From Clostridiales bacterium (lineage in GTDB: Bacteria > Bacillota > Clostridia > Peptostreptococcales > Acidaminobacteraceae): a stretch of DNA of 64,000 nucleotides. The stretch covers positions 1 to 64,000 of the forward strand of contig JAEIOD010000024.1 in NCBI GenBank assembly GCA_016342415.1, written 5' to 3'. Made by a program: the position numbers and the translations under genes. Positions 54,190-62,472 of the stretch are shown here, piece after piece. Each line of letters begins with the position of its first letter. Positions within the stretch are counted from its first letter, which is position 1. The notes beneath the pieces are model-generated. The model saw only the letters and a list, made by a program, of their open reading frames with translations, ran no database searches and had not been told where the DNA came from.

Positions 54190-54335
54190 TTGCTATTTGA
54201 ATTATCAGGTTATTATAGTAGAATATTATAGAGTGTGTTCTTTTTATGAGAAGTCGTGAAACAAAGTGAAATGAATGATGTAAGAGTTGTGTTCTGTTAA
54301 AAATATAACAATCATTCAAGGCATTTTTTTCACTA
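54190..54335 (+). other. Possible small transcript with own promoter and terminator
   Basis: In the 384-base gap before rnfC there is TTGCTA (54190-54195), 18 bases, TATAGT (54214-54219), then about 100 bases ending in a hairpin TGAATGAT (54272-54279)/ATCATTCA (54311-54318), with an inner TGTTA/TAACA pairing, and a T-run at about 54324-54330. No open frame. It could be a short RNA or an attenuated leader for the Rnf operon; the rest of the gap is AT-rich without further signals. Confidence 0.35.
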
Positions 54336-54453
54336 TTTCTCTAGATTCAAAATTTAATTTCAATATGATATTGTTAATAATATTTAATGAATGAACCTTT
54401 TGAACACAGAACAATTAAGATGAAATCTTAATGATTTTAAAAGGGGGTAAAAC

Positions 54454-55773
54454 ATGGGTCTTCTTTCTTTTAGAGGTGGAATACATCCGCCGCATGCTAA
54501 GAAATCGACTGAGAAAAAGCCTGTAGAACAATCTATGAATCCCAAAATCGTCATCATTCCATTACAGCAACATATTGGTGCGCCATGTGAAGCTATAGTA
54601 AAAGTTGGGGATTATGTAAAGGTAGGACAAAAGATTGGTGAAGCCACATCATTTGTATCTGCTCCGGTTCATAGTAGTGTTTCAGGTATTGTCAAAGAAG
54701 TGACTCCGAAACTAACTCTAGGGGGTAAAACAACTTGCGTTGTTATAGAGTCAGATGGTGAGCATACAATCAGTGAGGAAGTAAAACCAAAAGGGGATAT
54801 TTCAACATTGGATGGTAAGGAAATATTAAACATCATTAAAGAAGCTGGTATTGTAGGTATGGGTGGCGCAGGTTTTCCTACGCACGTCAAGTTATCACCA
54901 CCACCTAATAAGCCGATTGAATTTGTAATTCTTAATGGTGCAGAATGTGAACCCTATTTAACAGCAGATCATCGATTGATGTTAGAGAGCCCTGAGCGTA
55001 TCGTTTATGGTCTTAAAGCATTAATGAAAGTTCTAGATGTTAAAAAAGGTTACATAGGAATTGAAGTCAACAAGTTGGATGCTGTGGATAAGTTAACAAA
55101 GTTAACGGAACAAGATTCTTCGATTGAGGTTGTTTCATTAAAGACCAAATATCCTCAAGGCGCTGAGAAACAGTTAATCTATGCTTGTACTAAAAGACAA
55201 GTGCCTTCAGGTGGATTGCCACTAGAAGCAGGTGTAGTTGTTTCAAATGTGGCGACTGCTGCAGCTGTATCTGATGCAATTCAATTGGGTATGCCTTTAA
55301 TTGAAAGAATATGTACAGTAACAGGTTCCGGCATAAAAGAACCTAAAAATCTTTTAATTAAAACAGGTACTTTAATTTCAGAAATAATTGAACAATGTGG
55401 TGGTCTAACAGATGATATCGGAAAGATAATCTGGGGTGGTCCTATGATGGGAATTTCCATGTCTACGGTTGATATTCCATCTACAAAAACAGCTTCAGGT
55501 GTTCTTTGTCTGAATGAAGCGGATGCAGAGATGCCTGAATCAAGCGCTTGTATCAAGTGCGGGAAGTGCGTAAGCATATGTCCGGCATTTATTCAGCCGA
55601 TGTTGTTAGATGCATATGCACTGAGAAGAAACTATGAACAGACAGAAAAGTTAAGAGTTCTAGATTGTATTGAATGTGGCTCTTGTTCATTTGTCTGTCC
55701 AGGAAAACGACCATTACTTCACTCTATTAGAGTAGCGAAAAGAGAAGTGTTGGCTCGAAGAAAAAGAGTATAG
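54454..55773 (+). CDS. rnfC: Rnf complex subunit C (electron transport, NADH-binding)
   Basis: A 439-residue peripheral subunit thought to exchange electrons with NAD(H). It has the RnfC N-terminal barrel (FRGGIHPPHAKK), the flavin/NADH region (GMGGAGFPTHVKL, LNGAECEPYLTADHRLML), an SLBB-type domain, and two [4Fe-4S] motifs starting at Cys366 and Cys405. First gene of the operon rnfCDGEAB, behind AAAAGGGGGTAAAAC. Rnf couples ferredoxin oxidation to NAD reduction and to Na+ or H+ export. Confidence 0.96.
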   Translation: MGLLSFRGGIHPPHAKKSTEKKPVEQSMNPKIVIIPLQQHIGAPCEAIVKVGDYVKVGQKIGEATSFVSAPVHSSVSGIVKEVTPKLTLGGKTTCVVIESDGEHTISEEVKPKGDISTLDGKEILNIIKEAGIVGMGGAGFPTHVKLSPPPNKPIEFVILNGAECEPYLTADHRLMLESPERIVYGLKALMKVLDVKKGYIGIEVNKLDAVDKLTKLTEQDSSIEVVSLKTKYPQGAEKQLIYACTKRQVPSGGLPLEAGVVVSNVATAAAVSDAIQLGMPLIERICTVTGSGIKEPKNLLIKTGTLISEIIEQCGGLTDDIGKIIWGGPMMGISMSTVDIPSTKTASGVLCLNEADAEMPESSACIKCGKCVSICPAFIQPMLLDAYALRRNYEQTEKLRVLDCIECGSCSFVCPGKRPLLHSIRVAKREVLARRKRV

Positions 55774-55782
55774 GGAGGTATC

Positions 55783-56763
55783 ATGGAGCATAAATTAAAT
55801 CTTTCATCATCTCCACATATTCGTTCGAACGATAAGACGAGTACCATTATGCGAGATGTTGTAATTGCATTAACACCAGCTGCAATCTTTGGTATTTATA
55901 TATTTGGACTAAATGCATTGTGGGTTATTATGGCAACGGTAGTGACTTCAATTATTACCGAAGCACTTATACAAAAATTAAGAGGTAAACCTGTAACTAT
56001 TAACGATTGGTCAGCGGTTGTAACCGGACTTTTACTTGCTATGAACTTACCAGCATTTAAAATGAATCCTTTGGAGTTCCAGTTCTATCTTCCTATTATT
56101 GGTGCGGTATTTGCAATTGCAATTGCAAAACATGCATTTGGTGGTTTAGGACACAACTTCATTAATCCAGCATTGGCAGCAAGAGCATTTCTAATGTCTG
56201 GATGGATGGGTAGAATGACGGGTTATACAGTACCAAAATTACATACGATTTCTCAAGCAACTCCTTTAAATGTGATCAAACAAGCTATAGCTGATGGTGG
56301 TAATGGATTAGATGCCGTTAAAGAAACTGCTAGCTTAGGTGATATGTTCTTTGGTCAAATCGGTGGTGTTATTGGAGAAACTTCAGCAATATTGTTATTG
56401 CTGGGTGGACTATATCTAATATTTAGAGGTGTTATCAACTATAGAATTCCGGTATTTTATATTGGAACAGTAGCGTTGTTATCATTCTTCTTATATGGAT
56501 TTGACTTGGAATTGGTACTATATTTATTACTTGGTGGTGGTTTAATGCTTGGAGCCTTCTTTATGGCAACGGATTATTCTTCTTCACCGATTAATCCAAA
56601 GGGACAAATTATATTTGCCATTGGATGTGGTTTGTTAACTGTCATCATCAGACGATTTGGTGGTTATCCAGAGGGCGTTTCTTATTCAATCTTATTGATG
56701 AATGTAGCAGCTCCACTGATAGAAAAATATTCATCACCTAAAGTATTTGGAGGTGGTAAATAA
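55783..56763 (+). CDS. rnfD: Rnf complex subunit D
   Basis: A 326-residue membrane subunit with about ten helices. SSPHIRSNDKTSTIMRDVVIAL at the start and GGLGHNFINPALAARAFLM are family marks. Thr160 in SQATPLNVIK is the expected site of covalent FMN. It ends one base into rnfG (TAATG). Confidence 0.95.
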   Translation: MEHKLNLSSSPHIRSNDKTSTIMRDVVIALTPAAIFGIYIFGLNALWVIMATVVTSIITEALIQKLRGKPVTINDWSAVVTGLLLAMNLPAFKMNPLEFQFYLPIIGAVFAIAIAKHAFGGLGHNFINPALAARAFLMSGWMGRMTGYTVPKLHTISQATPLNVIKQAIADGGNGLDAVKETASLGDMFFGQIGGVIGETSAILLLLGGLYLIFRGVINYRIPVFYIGTVALLSFFLYGFDLELVLYLLLGGGLMLGAFFMATDYSSSPINPKGQIIFAIGCGLLTVIIRRFGGYPEGVSYSILLMNVAAPLIEKYSSPKVFGGGK

Positions 56764-57368
56764 TGAAAGAGATTATTAAGTTAGGTTTTGTTCTATTAAC
56801 AGTTTGTGTTATTGCTGCTTTTGCACTTGGTTTTACAAATGAAGTAACCAAAGAGCAAATAGCAGATAATATTGTTGTTGCCAATAGAGAAGCGAGACAA
56901 GAAGTATTTCCTGAAGCGGATGACTTCACATTAATCGCATCTAATGATGAACAAGCGATATATGAAGCGCATCCTGCAGCAGCAGATTTTATCGCTAATA
57001 ATAAAGAAGTAGCTGAAGTTTATGAAGCTATGTCAAACGGAAGTAGAATTGGATTTGTTATCAAAACACTTCCTAATGGTTATGGTGGTGCTGTTGGTGT
57101 TACTGTAGGCTTTTCATTAGATGGTACGATTCAAGGTGTTAGAGTGGATACACCAAATGAAACACCGGGATTAGGTGCTAAAGCTAAAACTGAGGATTTT
57201 TATAAGCAATATGATGCGTTAACTGTAAATACTCCAATTGAAGTTTTAAAAATTGAAGTCACAGAAGGCATGAATGCGATTCAGTCTATTTCTGGTGCGA
57301 CAATTACTTCAGCAGCAGTTACTAACGGTGTAAACTATGGCCAATTGGTCATCGATACATTTAAATAG
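56763..57368 (+). CDS. rnfG: Rnf complex subunit G (covalent FMN)
   Basis: A 201-residue subunit with one N-terminal membrane helix and an external FMN-bind domain. The flavinylation site SGATITS carries Thr180. PGLGAKAKTEDFYKQY is the family block ahead of it. It should receive electrons within the complex on the outer side of the membrane. Confidence 0.95.
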   Translation: MKEIIKLGFVLLTVCVIAAFALGFTNEVTKEQIADNIVVANREARQEVFPEADDFTLIASNDEQAIYEAHPAAADFIANNKEVAEVYEAMSNGSRIGFVIKTLPNGYGGAVGVTVGFSLDGTIQGVRVDTPNETPGLGAKAKTEDFYKQYDALTVNTPIEVLKIEVTEGMNAIQSISGATITSAAVTNGVNYGQLVIDTFK

Positions 57369-57379
57369 GAGGTGTGGTT

Positions 57380-57973
57380 ATGAGAATGAAACATTTAACC
57401 AATGGGTTATTTAAAGAAAACCCTATATTTGTTCAACTGCTTGGCATGTGTCCAACCCTCGCTGTAACGACATCTGCTACAGATGGTTTTGCCATGGGTG
57501 CTGCAACCACAGTTGTACTAGTACTTGCGAATATTGTTATCTCTTTAATGAGAAAAATTATTCCAAATAAAATAAGAATTCCAATCTTTATTGTTGTTAT
57601 TGCAACATTTGTAACAATGGTAGGATTATTTATGAAAGCATATTTGCCAGATCTTGATAAAAGTTTAGGTCTGTTTATTCCACTGATTGTTGTAAACTGT
57701 TTGATCCTTGCTAGAGCAGAAGCTTTTGCATTTAAAAATGGACCGATCAATTCAACGTTAGATGGTATCGGTATGGGTCTTGGATTCACTTTAGCATTGA
57801 CTATATTAGGAATTATTAGAGAAATTCCTGGTAATGGTTCAGTATTTGGCATTCAAGTCTTACCAGAGTGGTTTGAACCTGCAGTAATCATGATTTTACC
57901 GGCAGGTGCTTTCTTAGCACTAGGATTGTTACTAGCGTTTATTAATGCTGCTAAAGCATCAAGAGCTAAATAA
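57380..57973 (+). CDS. rnfE: Rnf complex subunit E
   Basis: A 197-residue membrane subunit with six helices ([31 protein letters not shown], with the cysteine that helps hold the intramembrane iron-sulfur cluster shared with RnfA). ATG 57380 lies 6 bases after TAGGAGGTG; the GTG at 57374 overlaps that site. Confidence 0.95.
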   Translation: MRMKHLTNGLFKENPIFVQLLGMCPTLAVTTSATDGFAMGAATTVVLVLANIVISLMRKIIPNKIRIPIFIVVIATFVTMVGLFMKAYLPDLDKSLGLFIPLIVVNCLILARAEAFAFKNGPINSTLDGIGMGLGFTLALTILGIIREIPGNGSVFGIQVLPEWFEPAVIMILPAGAFLALGLLLAFINAAKASRAK

Positions 57974-57987
57974 CTAGGAGGTTTGAT

Positions 57988-58569
57988 ATGGAAAATACAA
58001 GTTTATTTGTCATCATTGTCAGCGCCATCTTGGTAAACAACTTTGTTTTATCTAGATTCCTAGGGATTTGTCCTTTCTTGGGAGTATCTAAAAAAGTAGA
58101 TACGGCATTAGGTATGGGTATGGCTGTTACATTTGTTATGACAATGGCAGGTATCATTACTTATTTTGTTAATGAATTAATCTTAAAGCAATTTGGAATT
58201 GAATACTTACAGACGATAGCATTTATCTTAGTTATCGCTTCTTTAGTACAGTTTGTTGAAATCGTACTTCAGAAAGTCAGCCCGGCACTTTATCAAGCAC
58301 TTGGTGTTTTCTTGCCATTGATTACGACTAACTGTGCGGTACTTGGTCTTGCACTTTTAAATATTCAGTTTGGTTATGACTTACCACAAGTAATTGCCCA
58401 TTCAGTTGGTGCAGCACTTGGTTTTACACTAGCAATCGTATTGTTTGCTGGTATTAGAGAAAAATTAGAAATTTCGGATATTCCAGAACCGTTTAAAGGA
58501 TTCCCTATTGCATTGATATCAGCAAGTATGATGGCAATGGCATTCCTTGGTTTCTCAGGTTTAGTATAG
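57988..58569 (+). CDS. rnfA: Rnf complex subunit A
   Basis: A 193-residue membrane subunit, homologous to RnfE but inverted in the membrane, with six helices. [20 protein letters not shown] carries the cluster-binding cysteine and [14 protein letters not shown] the second one. Fifteen bases after rnfE with AGGAGGTTTGAT. Confidence 0.95.
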   Translation: MENTSLFVIIVSAILVNNFVLSRFLGICPFLGVSKKVDTALGMGMAVTFVMTMAGIITYFVNELILKQFGIEYLQTIAFILVIASLVQFVEIVLQKVSPALYQALGVFLPLITTNCAVLGLALLNIQFGYDLPQVIAHSVGAALGFTLAIVLFAGIREKLEISDIPEPFKGFPIALISASMMAMAFLGFSGLV

Positions 58570-58578
58570 GAGGCGACA

Positions 58579-59568
58579 ATGAATTTAGATTTCGACTTAA
58601 TCATCAAATCAGTTGCCAGCCTTGGAGGTTTGGGATTGGTATTTGGTGCAGGCCTTGCATTTGCATCACAGAAATTTGCGGTAGAAATAGATCCAAGAGT
58701 AGAATTGGTCAATGAAGCGTTGCCAGCTGCGAACTGTGGTGGCTGTGGCTATCCTGGCTGTATGGCATTTGCAAATGCTGTTGTAAATGGAGAAGCACCT
58801 GTAAACGGTTGTCCGGTTGGTGGTGCTGAATGTGCTGAAGCGGTGGCTCAAATTATGGGTGTTGATGCATCTGCAGATGAACCGCAAGTTGCGAAAGTAT
58901 TGTGTACAGGAAAACTAGGTGTCTGTAAAGAGGAATTCACATATCATGGTATTGACAGTTGTGTAGCTGCCGATATGATTTCTGGTGGTTCTAAAGCATG
59001 TCACTTTGGTTGTATCGGATTTGGATCATGTGCGGATATATGTCCATTTGATGCCATTGACATTGATGAAAATCATTTGGCTAGAGTGAATCCAGATAAA
59101 TGTGTAGCTTGTGGTAAATGTGTAGACATTTGTCCAAAACATGTTATTTCCATGATTCCAAAAGAACAATTTGTAGTAGTTGCATGCAGTAACCTTGAAA
59201 AAGGTGGATTCGTGAAGAAAAACTGTAATGAAGCATGTATCGCATGCGGTATTTGTGAAAGAGCTTGTCCGTTTGACGCGATTCATGTAAAAGACAATGT
59301 TGCTACGATAGATTATGCAAAGTGTACCAACTGTATGATCTGTGCTGAAAAGTGCCCTACAAAAGCGATTGAAGCTGAGTTCGAGAAACGTACAACAGCA
59401 ACCATTATTGATGACCTTTGTATAGGCTGTACAATCTGTAAGAAAGTTTGTCCTGTAAGTGCTATTGAAGGTGAAGTGAAACAAGTACACGAAGTTGATC
59501 CGAAGAAGTGTGTAGGGTGTGGCTTATGTGCTGAAAAGTGTCCTAGAGACGCTATTAACATGATTTAA
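58579..59568 (+). CDS. rnfB: Rnf complex subunit B (ferredoxin-accepting, multi-cluster)
   Basis: A 329-residue subunit with one membrane helix, the RnfB cluster motif (NCGGCGYPGC ... NGCPVGG) and then six ferredoxin-like CXXCXXCXXXCP motifs; the first is irregular (CHFGCIGFGSCADICP), the rest canonical (for example CVACGKCVDICP, CVGCGLCAEKCP). It takes electrons from ferredoxin. The number of clusters is above that of proteobacterial RnfB and typical of the extended clostridial type. Last gene of the operon. Confidence 0.95.
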   Translation: MNLDFDLIIKSVASLGGLGLVFGAGLAFASQKFAVEIDPRVELVNEALPAANCGGCGYPGCMAFANAVVNGEAPVNGCPVGGAECAEAVAQIMGVDASADEPQVAKVLCTGKLGVCKEEFTYHGIDSCVAADMISGGSKACHFGCIGFGSCADICPFDAIDIDENHLARVNPDKCVACGKCVDICPKHVISMIPKEQFVVVACSNLEKGGFVKKNCNEACIACGICERACPFDAIHVKDNVATIDYAKCTNCMICAEKCPTKAIEAEFEKRTTATIIDDLCIGCTICKKVCPVSAIEGEVKQVHEVDPKKCVGCGLCAEKCPRDAINMI

Positions 59569-59571
59569 TCA

Positions 59572-59602
59572 AAAGGCTGTTACATTTTGTAACAGCCTTT
59601 TT
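59572..59602 (+). terminator. Terminator of the Rnf operon
   Basis: AAAGGCTGTTACA (59572-59584), TTT loop, TGTAACAGCCTTT (59588-59600), then TT. Confidence 0.92.
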
Positions 59603-59755
59603 CAGTAATAACACTCGAATAGTAACTTTATTTTGCTGTATTGCTTTCGTTTATTGAAGTTTTTCTTACAATATGTAAGAAATTCTTTTTTTTTTGTTTA
59701 AATATAATATATTCGGTTATAATTGTATAAACAAACTATACAGAACGACGTATAT

Positions 59756-59797
59756 TAGTATACTATTTGAAAAGTAATTGATGGATGTAGTATACTA
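59756..59797 (+). promoter_or_regulatory. Paired palindromes upstream of the Lrp gene
   Basis: The 10-bp palindrome TAGTATACTA occurs at 59756-59765 and again at 59788-59797, centres 32 bases (three helical turns) apart, just ahead of the Lrp-type gene. Lrp proteins bind as multimers to phased sites and often control themselves, so these are probable operators. Confidence 0.6.
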
Positions 59798-59821
59798 AAT
59801 GTATGTTTGAAAGGAGCTAAA

Positions 59822-60277
59822 ATGTTTAATACGTTAGATGTTATTGATCAGGAAATATTAAAACTGTTGTCGGAGAATTCCAGAATGTCTTATGTTGAGA
59901 TTGGAAAAAGAGTGAATCTCTCAAGAGTGGCAGTGAAATCAAGAATGGAGTCTTTAGAAAAAGAAGGTATCATCGAAAGATATAGTATAGTGATAAATCC
60001 AGAAAAGGTAGGTCGAATGATTTCAGCATTTTTTGATGTTGAAACAGAACCATCCAAATTACTTCATGTTGCTGAATCTATTACCGCTTTGAGTCATGTG
60101 ACAGATGTATATCAGATGACGGGTTCGTCTAAACTTCATGTACATGCAACTCTTGAATTAAATGAAGATTTGGAAAGATTTTTGAGAGAGGATTTATACG
60201 TTATTGAAGGCATTGTTAAAATTGATTGCAATGTGATTGTATCGAGGTTTAAAACCAGAAAGGGCTTACGTATTTAA
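59822..60277 (+). CDS. Lrp/AsnC family transcriptional regulator
   Basis: A 151-residue regulator: helix-turn-helix at 8-55 (DQEILKLLSENSRMSYVEIGKRVNLSRVAVKSRMESLEKEGII) and a RAM ligand-binding domain. AAAGGAG precedes ATG 59822. The stop is one base from the next start region, and the chromate-transporter half and gamma-glutamyltransferase follow; it may control these three as one operon in response to an amino acid. Confidence 0.92.
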   Translation: MFNTLDVIDQEILKLLSENSRMSYVEIGKRVNLSRVAVKSRMESLEKEGIIERYSIVINPEKVGRMISAFFDVETEPSKLLHVAESITALSHVTDVYQMTGSSKLHVHATLELNEDLERFLREDLYVIEGIVKIDCNVIVSRFKTRKGLRI

Positions 60278-60278
60278 T

Positions 60279-60827
60279 ATGAAGGTTTATTTTGATTTGT
60301 TTATGGCATTTTTCAGATGTGGGATTTTTGCCTTTGGTGGTGGTCCTGCAACTGTTCCGTTAATAGAAAATGAAGTAGTGAATACGTTTAGTTGGTTGAC
60401 TGTAGGTGAGTTTGCAGATGCATATGCCGTTGTCAGCACTTTACCCGGACCTATCACCACAAAGATGGCTGCTTTAATCGGTTTTAAAATGGGTGGCATA
60501 TTAGGAGCTGTTGTTGCAATTGTTGGTATAGTTTTACCATCTGCAATTGCTGTAGTGGTATTATTTTCATTCTATCAAAAAAATAAGGATACCAAATGGA
60601 TGCAAGGTATGATGAAAGGCGTTAGACCTGTTGTAGCAGTTTTAATATTCCAGGTCCTGTATAAGATGTCCAAAACAGCATTTGGATTAACTGCATTTGA
60701 TCCAAAGTTTGCAATACCGACTGGGGCTGTTGCTTTAGTGGCTGCAGTACTTTTGTTTAAATTTAAGTTACATCCTATTGTACTTATTGTAGGTTCACTT
60801 ATATTTGGTGGCGTGTTCTTAGGTTAG
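60279..60827 (+). CDS. Chromate transporter family protein, single half
   Basis: A 182-residue half-size ChrA-type protein (FAFGGGPATVPLI, LPGPITTKMAALIGFKMGG) with about five helices. Unlike the pair at 43771-44882 it has no second half beside it, so it would have to form a homodimer or pair with a distant partner. The motif differs (ATVPL, ITTKMA) from the other two, pointing to a distinct subgroup. Start ATG 60279 lies two bases after the Lrp stop with only a distant AAAGGG, so it is probably translationally coupled. Confidence 0.85.
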   Translation: MKVYFDLFMAFFRCGIFAFGGGPATVPLIENEVVNTFSWLTVGEFADAYAVVSTLPGPITTKMAALIGFKMGGILGAVVAIVGIVLPSAIAVVVLFSFYQKNKDTKWMQGMMKGVRPVVAVLIFQVLYKMSKTAFGLTAFDPKFAIPTGAVALVAAVLLFKFKLHPIVLIVGSLIFGGVFLG

Positions 60828-60835
60828 GAGAAATG

Positions 60836-62437
60836 ATGAAATTCAATCCATTTGAGAAAAGATTTGCTTCAAAAAGAAATCCGATGTATTCCAATAAAGG
60901 TATGGTTGCTACCAGTCAACCTTTAGCGGCGGAAGCTGGTGCTGAGATACTAAGAAAAGGTGGCAACGCTGTTGATGCAGCCGTAGCAACAGCTGCATGC
61001 TTAACAGTTGTTGAACCAACTTCAAATGGTATAGGAGGGGATGCTTTTGCGCTGGTTTGGATGAAAGACAAACTATATGGTTTGAATGCGAGTGGACCGG
61101 CTCCAAGTGAAATATCGATTTCAAAAGTAAAAGCTCTTGGGCATGAGGAAATGCCTAAGTTTGGTTTCACACCGGTAACTGTGCCAGGTGCACCTAAGGC
61201 TTGGGCAAGTTTAATAGAACGTTTTGGTAACTTAACACTTAAAGAGGTTTTAGAACCTGCAGTTAGAATCGCTGAGGGAGGATATCCTGTAAGTACAACT
61301 TTGGGATATTTCTGGAAAAAGGCACATAAAGCTTATGAAAAGTTAGAAGGGGAAGCTTTCAAAGAGTGGTTTAATACCTTTTCATTTGATGGTCCACCAG
61401 AAGTTGGTCAAGTCATTACCATGAAAAATCATGCAAAAACATTAAGGTCAATTGGTGACAGCGATAGTGATAGTTTTTACAAAGGTGATTTAGCAGACTT
61501 AATTGACGAGACCTCAAAAAAATATGGTGGATTTATAAGGAAACATGATTTGGAGAACTTCGATGTTGAGTGGGTAGATCCAATCAAAATGAATTATAAA
61601 GGTTTTGATGTTTGGGAAATTCCTCCGAATGGTCAAGGCATTATTGCTTTGATGGGTCTTAATACCATGAAACATTTAGACGTTAAATGTTATGGAACTG
61701 TTGATACGCTTCATAAACAATTTGAAGCAATGAAACAGGCTTTTACGGATGGGTTACATTATATTTCGGATCCAAAAGCAATGACTGTTACTTTTGATGA
61801 GTTGTTATCTGATGACTATGGTAAGAAATGTGCTATAAAAATTACTGATGAAGCCTTGGAACCAAGTGTTTCGGAACCACAAAGAAGTGGTACGATTTAT
61901 TTGGCTACAGCCGATAAAGATGGCAATATGGTATCTTATATTCAAAGTAATTATATGGGATTTGGCTCAGGCATTGTTATCCCAGGCACGGGTATAGGCA
62001 TGCAAAATAGAGGTCACACCTTTAGTTTGGATGAAAAACATGTAAATGCCTTAGAACCGAATAAAAAGACATACCACACAATTATTCCAGGTTTTATCAC
62101 CAAAGATGATATTGGTATTGGACCGTTTGGTGTGATGGGCGGTTTTATGCAACCCCAAGGCCATATGCAGGTCATTATGAATATGATAGACTTTGATATG
62201 AATCCGCAGGATGCTTTGGATGCTCCTAGATGGCAGTGGGTGAAAGGTAAGAAATTTACAGTTGAATCAAAAATGACAGATGATGTTATCAGACAGCTCT
62301 CTATGAAAGGTCATGAAATCACTATGACAGCAGAAGAAGGTTCGTTTGGAAGAGGTCAGATTATTATTCGTAAAGATAATGGTGTTTATGTTGGTGGAAC
62401 GGAATCGCGAACGGATGGCCATATCAGTATATTGTAA
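60836..62437 (+). CDS. Gamma-glutamyltransferase family protein
   Basis: A 533-residue Ntn-hydrolase that would cleave itself before the catalytic threonine, here Thr353 in RSGTIYLATADKDGNMVSYIQSNYMGFGSG. KGGNAVDAAVATAACLTVVEPTSNGIGGDAFALVW is the family start. It has no signal peptide, so it acts in the cytoplasm, and it lacks the TTHFS motif of glutathione-type enzymes, so the substrate may be another gamma-glutamyl or acyl amide compound. ATG 60836 follows AGGAG by five bases. Confidence 0.9.
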   Translation: MKFNPFEKRFASKRNPMYSNKGMVATSQPLAAEAGAEILRKGGNAVDAAVATAACLTVVEPTSNGIGGDAFALVWMKDKLYGLNASGPAPSEISISKVKALGHEEMPKFGFTPVTVPGAPKAWASLIERFGNLTLKEVLEPAVRIAEGGYPVSTTLGYFWKKAHKAYEKLEGEAFKEWFNTFSFDGPPEVGQVITMKNHAKTLRSIGDSDSDSFYKGDLADLIDETSKKYGGFIRKHDLENFDVEWVDPIKMNYKGFDVWEIPPNGQGIIALMGLNTMKHLDVKCYGTVDTLHKQFEAMKQAFTDGLHYISDPKAMTVTFDELLSDDYGKKCAIKITDEALEPSVSEPQRSGTIYLATADKDGNMVSYIQSNYMGFGSGIVIPGTGIGMQNRGHTFSLDEKHVNALEPNKKTYHTIIPGFITKDDIGIGPFGVMGGFMQPQGHMQVIMNMIDFDMNPQDALDAPRWQWVKGKKFTVESKMTDDVIRQLSMKGHEITMTAEEGSFGRGQIIIRKDNGVYVGGTESRTDGHISIL

Positions 62438-62440
62438 AAT

Positions 62441-62470
62441 AAGCCAACACAGTAAAATGTGTTGGCTTCT
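62441..62470. terminator. Bidirectional terminator
   Basis: AAGCCAACACA (62441-62451) and TGTGTTGGCTT (62458-62468) form a perfect 11-bp stem between the convergent gamma-glutamyltransferase and subtilase genes. Confidence 0.8.
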
Positions 62471-62472
62471 AT

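Noticed and set aside
54134..54319. Leftward 61-codon frame in the gap before rnfC
   Set aside because: AT-rich, without a ribosome site and with no protein-like character.
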